A DNA stretch of 12,500 nt. Origin: Glandiceps talaboti. Taxonomy: Eukaryota; Hemichordata; Enteropneusta; Spengelidae. Below the pieces are notes generated by a model. It was not told the DNA's origin and did not search any database. It saw only the letters and a program-made list of their open reading frames with translations. Every line of letters starts with the position of its first letter. The stretch's first letter is position 1. This document shows positions 7,213-12,500 of the stretch, one piece after another. The position numbers were made by a program, and so were the translations under genes. The stretch spans positions 16,632,209 through 16,644,708 of the forward strand of contig NC_135565.1 of assembly GCF_964340395.1 (NCBI RefSeq), given 5' to 3'.

Positions 7213-7491
7213 GTAAGTAAAAATTTGAAACCAAAATTGGAAGTAACAGATGGAAGGAAATTATACTCTAAAATTATAAACTATATGTCTTAATATTTGA
7301 TAGTTTTGTGAAAGTCAACAATTTTCCAATTTTTGTGAAGATTTACAAATTTTGAAACTTTATCTGAAATAACAGATGCAAGTGGACTCTAGAAAGTACA
7401 ACCTTGTTATGATCTTTGATATTTTTGTGAAAATTTGTGAGTGAAAGGTTATGAATTTTGAAACAGAAATTTGAAGTAACAGATGCAATGG
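7213..7491. repeat. Degenerate tandem triplication, ~105-130-bp period
   Basis: Three segments share AAATTTTGAAAC (or a variant), then a short spacer, then GAAGTAACAGATGCAA-TGG. The AACAGATG word falls at about 7238, 7370 and 7477. Between them ATATTTGATA-TTTTGTGAAA recurs (near 7295 and 7420). The copies are diverged and joined by indels. Confidence 0.55.
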
Positions 7492-8500
7492 GGTACGGGT
7501 AGCAAACGAATGCCAGTTGTCTCACTAGTAGTAGTATTTGTACAATCTGTGTTGAACCAATGGCCTCCCACTCATAGGAGAAAGAGTGACTTGTCGGCCC
7601 GCTGTTTGTCGTCACGTCGTAGTACTCCAGTTTCTTTGAGATATTACTTGACTGTCATACGGTCACCTGCCAGTAACCAGTATCATTTTAAAGTGTGGGG
7701 GAGTCGTAAATGAACCCTTTAAATACAAACAACTTCTGCTATCAAATACTGAGCTGACATTTGTTGCATCTGCCAACTGTATCATGTCAAACACGCCTTA
7801 AAGCTGCTACATCAAATTTTTAGAGTCTGGTCCAGTCAGTAAAGGTAACAAAAGGTCATTCCGTGGTTCATAAAGGGGAGTGGGTATCAGTTAACATGAA
7901 TTATTCAATCTGCCATTTCAGTTACTCTGGTCCAACTGTGAACTCGACATGTTCACATTTCTTTTGACTTCTATGTACGTAGTTTCGACAAAATTGCATT
8001 TTCAACAAAGATTTTGATCGTGAGGGAGAGAGTAAGTGAAATAAAATGGATTTGCAAGGGTTCAGTTCAGAAATGTTGTGATTTTTTTGGTGTTTGATGA
8101 ATTTCATCAATTTAACAGAATGAGAAAAATGATGTAAAATGAGGATGTACATGTATTAACTTGTTTTTACTATTACAAGATGCGTTTGAATGTAATATAA
8201 GAAAGAAAACAAGTTGTATTTGAAAGATTGGTTGCATCATAGACTACAAAATGGTCTATGGTTGTATGTTGTCAATTTAATATGCCTTTGTCAGATCTAG
8301 AGAATTCAAACAAAGTTTGCCCAAGTTTCACTTTTTCAAGACTATTTTGTAATTAATTTGAAATGCTGTTGGTGTTTCATAAAAATTAGTTCAAAATTAG
8401 GTCAAGATATGTACAAAAGTTTCAGAAAAACAAAAAAAATGTTGAAAAAATTTAGGAAGGGAAATTAGTAATATAGAGGTAAAGTGAAAGTAAGAGAGAA
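7492..8500. other. Low-copy non-coding stretch, slightly GC-richer at its start
   Basis: About 7490-7710 has a higher GC content than its surroundings and open frames on both strands (7483-7713 plus, 7343-7615 minus). Neither shows a recognisable domain, and the plus-strand frame has no codon-bias cue, so no exon is called. A short hairpin TTGATGAA (8094-8101) / TTCATCAA (8103-8110) and one TACATGTA (8148-8155) were noted. Confidence 0.4.
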
Positions 8501-8508
8501 TGACGTCA
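8501..8508. promoter_or_regulatory. Perfect CRE palindrome TGACGTCA
   Basis: This is the full consensus for CREB/ATF bZIP proteins. It retains a CpG in CpG-poor DNA and sits immediately upstream of the octamer-rich repeats. Function is inferred only from the motif. Confidence 0.35.
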
Positions 8509-8514
8509 TCTGTA

Positions 8515-8768
8515 TCAGTATCAGCAATAAATGAGTAAAAAAATACCTTGAATTACTGATTAATTTTCCTAGCACTGGCCATTTTTCAAGGAATTTGTCT
8601 TTCATATCATGCAAACATGATAAATCAGTTTATTAAGAATAAAGTAACCAATTTATTGATAATTGATGACTTCATTTGCTATGAATCACACTAAAATAAT
8701 GAGTAGTATAAAAGTGAGTAAACCGCATATATTTGAATTAATTTGCATAAACAAGGTTATTTGCATAA
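8515..8768. repeat. Octamer-rich repeat, copy 1
   Basis: Runs from TATCAGCAATAAA through TTGAATTACTGA, TTTCAAGGAATTTGTC, AATCAGTTTATTAA, TTGATAATTGATGACTTCAT, ATGAATCACACTAAAATAAT and GTGAGTAAAC to two ATTTGCAT octamers (8741-8748 and 8759-8766). Copy 2 repeats its second half and copy 3 the full length. Confidence 0.75.
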
Positions 8769-8942
8769 ATGCAAACATATGATGAATCAGTTTATTAACA
8801 ATAAGATAACCAATTTATTGATAACTGATGACTTCATTTGCTATGAATCACACTAAAAATAATGAGTAGTATGAAAGTGAGTAAACTGCATATATTTGAC
8901 TGAATTTGCATAAACAATACAATTATTTGCATAAATTTATAC
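8769..8942. repeat. Octamer-rich repeat, copy 2 (shorter)
   Basis: About 90% similar by eye to the second half of copy 1, offset 162 bp, beginning at ATGCAAACAT. It ends with octamers at 8904-8911 and 8935-8942. It lacks the first ~95 bp of the full unit. Confidence 0.85.
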
Positions 8943-8997
8943 TTTAAATACTAAAGATTGATGAAAATGTAGAATTGATCATGATTGGTTATTGTTA

Positions 8998-9267
8998 TCA
9001 GCAGCAAATAAGCACAATACAGTTGAATTACTGACTTTAAATTTCACTGCTGAGTGATTTTTTTCTGGCTAACTGTCCTACATTCTTATTTTCAGGAATC
9101 TGACATACTTTGCAATTGTTAAAACACCCAAAGATGAATCAGTTAATAATAAACAATTTGTTGATAATTGATGACTTCATTTGGTCTGACTCATGTTACA
9201 AATAATGAGTGGTAAGAAAGTATGAATAAACTGAATGAATATGAATAAGTAATTACCTCATTTGCAT
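8998..9267. repeat. Octamer-rich repeat, copy 3 (diverged, full length)
   Basis: Matches copy 1 from TATCAGCAGCAAATAAG through TTGAATTACTGA, TTTCAGGAATCTGAC, GATGAATCAGTTAA, TTGATAATTGATGACTTCAT and AATAATGAGTGGTA to the octamer at 9260-9267. Offsets of about 475 to 505 bp relative to copy 1 show small internal indels. It is clearly older than the copy 1/copy 2 duplication. Confidence 0.65.
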
Positions 9268-9341
9268 AACTACATTGTTTGGAATAGTGAATGATTGTTC
9301 ATTGTTGTTTGGACAACATCATATTGACACCAATTCAATCA

Positions 9342-9594
<253 letters not shown>

Positions 9595-10071
9595 TATTTC
9601 TTCAATTATGAAGTGTGTTATGGTACATGTACATACTACATAGCAATTATATGCATGTGTGAACAAAACATAGCCAAAGTATTCCAGTACTCAATTAATC
9701 ACAAAGCTACTATATTCTTGCATGAATCATAAAAGATAACACTATGATATTAGATATTAGTCATATGTGTGGGTTTTTATATACAGTAGATAATGAAAGC
9801 AGGAAAACAGTATGTCACATTTACATTGTAGATAGTTATCAAGTCATTATTCTCGCGCGGATAAACCAAAATATTGATCATGTAGGTGTAAGTTACATGT
9901 ACTTTTATTTCTGTGACATATAGCCCAGAGACTTGATATTGGTTTTCTGCCAAATCTCAAGATCCATCGTTTAATGATTTGAAAAGCAATGACTAGTCTG
10001 CACATCAGGTGTTAACGTAATTATAAAATACCCCCCTGTCTAGATCATATGTCATATATATTACTACACTT
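9595..10071. other. Low-copy non-coding stretch
   Basis: No gene is seen. Two TACATGTA (9624 and 9894) and an isolated CGCGCG (about 9854-9859) are present. AGCCCAGAGACTTG near 9922 resembles 1161-1174. Confidence 0.35.
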
Positions 10072-10080
10072 CACTGGCCC

Positions 10081-10138
10081 AGAACAAGTGCGACATAACT
10101 CCTATTCATTACCACTAGAGTTATGTCGCACCTTTTCT
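10081..10138. other. Strong short hairpin
   Basis: The left arm (10081-10101) and right arm (10118-10138) pair over 21 bp with two mismatches, including an uninterrupted GTGCGACATAACTC stem, around a 16-nt loop. Weaker pairing extends outward with one bulge to about 10073 and 10148, giving a ~75-nt fold close to the size of an animal microRNA precursor. The same geometry could be a small foldback element or transposon-end remnant. Transcription is unknown. Confidence 0.7.
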
Positions 10139-10241
10139 AGGCAGTTGACCTGAAGGATCAGAGATAGTCATCTGTCTGAGCTGATGTGAAGAACTTTAAT
10201 GAAATGTTGTGTACTTCAGTGACTGTTAGGAAACATTGTAA

Positions 10242-10735
10242 GGAACTCAGGTGAAAGGATAAGATAACTACAAATTATGTATGATAATTATTGTCTGTGT
10301 AACTCTTAAAAATACACGAGGGAACTCAGGTAAAATGATGTAGGAACTTGCATAAATTGTGTGTGTCTTCTAACCTTTAGGAATACAGATAGAGTTAGCT
10401 AGGTGAAATGACTTAGGAACCTTGATAAATTTTGTGTACTTACATGTACATGTAACTTGCTACCATTTGGGAACATGGATAGGGAACTTGACTTTGGACT
10501 GCTGATAAATTTTGTGTACATTTACTATGTTATCCTCAGCCACAGTATCAGGGAACTTAAGTGAAACGACTGGAACTCAGATAAATTTTGTGTGTCTTTT
10601 CACTGACAGGGAAGTCAGGTGAACTGACTATTAAAAGGGAATTCAGATAAATTATATGTACTTCTTATTCTTAGGAATATTCACATGAAATGACTTCGGA
10701 ATGCAATGTATTTTGTGTACAGTTACCTTATAAAT
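10242..10735. repeat. Degenerate tandem repeat, seven units of ~58-89 bp
   Basis: Units start near 10242, 10321, 10393, 10482, 10551, 10609 and 10674. The shared core is GGGAACTCAGGTGAAATGACT, a second GGAACT, then GATAAATTTTGTGTAC, followed by a variable stretch. All units carry substitutions and length changes, and one holds two overlapping TACATGTA (10441-10454). A related half-core (GAAATG-TTGTGTACTT) just before 10242 may be an eighth, partial unit. Confidence 0.68.
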
Positions 10736-11426
10736 GACTGTTAGTTAACACTGGAACAAATATTTTAACAGAAACTTTGTGCGGCAAGTATCTACATTTG
10801 TACAAGTATGTTTATAGTATTTGTTTTGTTTCAGAGAAAATTTATCTTCTGACTTTTTGAAAAGGCAGGACATGTACAATGTATTTAGTATACATGTATG
10901 TATATATAAAGTGTACCCAATCTTCCTAATGTGTATGCATTAAAAAAAATTGCTCCCAAACAAATTATGGTTTAAGATATCTGTGTATTGCCAGTCTTGC
11001 TCCACTTCCATCCCCTCTGTTATGGGGGACGGTTCTTTAACTTGCACAAACAAAAAATAAGTGTTTGAAATAAGCTATTCCATTCTAGAATGAGTGGTAT
11101 TTAGCTTGACACACTTATACATGTGAATTTGTATCTCTTTGCCACTGTCAAAGTAAGTTTGATAGATTAAGTGAGTGTACTTCAGTGTGTAACAGTGTAT
11201 TATGTCAAAAAAATTGAAAATTCTTCATATTAAGGAGGATTGTATTGTGACAAATATGTGTAACATGCGTTGTATTGTCATTTAGGACAAAGGGTGGAGA
11301 AGTGAATGGGTTGTGTTCAGTGTAAGTGAGAGCCTCCTTACATGTAAATACGTTTGCTCTTTGTGTAGAAGTCAATGACCTGTGATGTCACAGACCAAGA
11401 TACATGCCACGGACCATGCCATGTAG
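10736..11426. other. Low-copy non-coding stretch
   Basis: No exon or clear repeat is seen. TACATGTA occurs at 10891 and 11339. A short CATGCCA-GGACCATGCCATG direct repeat lies just before the palindrome at 11427. Confidence 0.35.
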
Positions 11427-11448
11427 CATGTGTACATATGTACACATG
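11427..11448. other. Perfect 22-bp palindrome
   Basis: CATGTGTACAT (11427-11437) is followed immediately by its exact reverse complement ATGTACACATG (11438-11448). It is alternating purine-pyrimidine for most of its length, so it can form a cruciform. It could be a dimeric protein site, or simply another product of the TACATGTA/ACAT sequence bias here. Confidence 0.85.
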
Positions 11449-11668
11449 TGTAGTGACTTTATGTGTCTTTTTAAATATACATGTCAGAGATAGAGTGGGA
11501 GATATGCTGATTTGGACTGTAGTGGTGATGAATTACATAATTTTGAATTAAAGGCATTATAACCACAAAACATACATGCTGTACATATGTGGTGATTACA
11601 AGCATAACATAATTGTATGTATTCAAGTATAGATAAATGTACATTGTAATTTGTACATGTACAGACAT
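11449..11668. other. Non-coding spacer before the ACAT microsatellite
   Basis: No gene is seen. It contains one TACATGTA (11654-11661), only a few bases from the start of the microsatellite. Confidence 0.35.
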
Positions 11669-11688
11669 GCATACATACATACATACAT

Positions 11689-11719
<31 letters not shown>

Positions 11720-11844
11720 TACATACATACATACATACATACATACATACATACATACATACATACATACATACATACATACATACATACATACATACAT
11801 ACATACAAATGTACATACATACATACATACATACATACACACAC

Positions 11845-11875
<31 letters not shown>

Positions 11876-12017
11876 CACACACACATACATACATACACAC
11901 ACATACATACATACATACATACATACACATACATACATACATACATACATACATACATACATACACATACATACATACATACATACATACATACACATAC
12001 ATACATACATACATACA

Positions 12018-12051
<34 letters not shown>

Positions 12052-12116
12052 CATACATATATACATACACATACATACATACATACATACATACATACAT
12101 ACATACATACATACAT
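11669..12116. repeat. Compound microsatellite ACAT / AC / ACAG
   Basis: About 450 bp of ACAT units, interrupted by AC runs (about 11703-11719, 11837-11846 and 11873-11885), one ACAAATGTAC break (about 11806-11815) and an ACAG block (about 11845-11874). Further interruptions recur every 30-40 bp as CACAT or ATATAT. Open frames on both strands (for example 11471-12112 minus and 11637-12155 plus) read MYVC or YIHT repeats and are artefacts of the 4-bp unit. Confidence 0.97.
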
Positions 12117-12500
12117 AATTTTCAGAGACAAACAGCACATTGGTGTTATGTTTGAATATTGAGCTACATACATGTATCAATACTATTTTTTTCCTTCAAT
12201 GTGCTTAGAGCGATATTTATTATTTTCATTGATAAAGCCAGCACTATATTCTTCTCTCTCAGTTTCCGTTACTAAACTATCAACAGCTAGTTTCCTTTCA
12301 CTTTATACATTGTGTATGTCTTGTAGCTTAAGGGTATGTAGTACTTATACACGCAGTGCTGACAATTTTGCTTTCTTAGGGAACATATGCAGTTTTCGAT
12401 AAACTGGATTGAACGTTAAATCTGTATCGTCGTATAATAGCGTCTTTTGTCATTGTGTACTTACATGTAAAACAGACCACCATTTATCTGTCAAATCTCA
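12117..12500. other. Non-coding right flank
   Basis: No gene is supported; the 76-codon frame at 12172-12402 has no recognisable domain. TACATGTA occurs at 12169 and 12462. Confidence 0.35.

Noticed and set aside
7343-7713. Exon candidate in the GC-richer patch (open frames on both strands)
   Set aside because: There is no recognisable domain and no clear pair of splice sites framing a frame. The minus-strand frame also runs into a degenerate repeat.
11471-12180. Long open frames on both strands, up to 229 codons
   Set aside because: They are products of the ACAT/AC microsatellite (MYVC and YIHT repeats), with no unique domain.

Overview
This looks like non-coding nuclear DNA from an animal, most plausibly a marine invertebrate. 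It is AT-rich (by eye about two-thirds A+T) and poor in CpG. It contains a SINE with an internal Pol III promoter, foldback (long terminal inverted repeat) elements, a long multi-period minisatellite and two long tetranucleotide microsatellites. The 8-bp palindrome TACATGTA occurs 22 times, which I associate from memory with some molluscs and other marine invertebrates, so that placement is weak. I found no convincing protein-coding exon on either strand. The open frames are short, have no recognisable domains, and mostly lie inside repeats. The window is probably intergenic or intronic.

Layout from left to right. A 245-bp foldback element (249-493) with two 107-bp arms is flanked by a near-perfect 9-bp direct repeat. 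A second, older inverted repeat (710-1093) follows. A tRNA-derived SINE on the plus strand spans about 1375-1650. Next come a G-quadruplex-forming tract (1930-1960) and an ~81-bp direct duplication split by a 21-bp poly(A) (2045-2184). From 3330 to 4852 a repeat field passes through a degenerate zone, a 29-bp array, a 41-bp array and a 118/119-bp higher-order array.

The middle (4853-8500) is mostly low-copy DNA. It holds a candidate small TIR element (5354-5540), an ~108-bp duplication (6088-6268), a 36-bp minisatellite (6671-6780) and a degenerate ~105-130-bp triplication (7213-7491).

The right third holds a CRE palindrome (8501-8508) beside three related copies of an octamer-rich repeat (8515-9267). 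A TCTA/CCTA/TCTG compound microsatellite follows (9342-9594), then a strong short hairpin (10081-10138) and a seven-unit degenerate tandem repeat (10242-10735). A perfect 22-bp palindrome lies at 11427-11448, and a 450-bp ACAT/AC/ACAG microsatellite at 11669-12116.

No genes act together here. What the window shows is repeat biology: foldback insertion followed by CpG-type decay, stepwise lengthening of a satellite unit, and microsatellites with a nested ACAG/CTGT core. I see no clear evidence of a new functional system. The best leads are the 9-bp-flanked foldback element, the layered minisatellite, the TACATGTA excess and the short hairpin.
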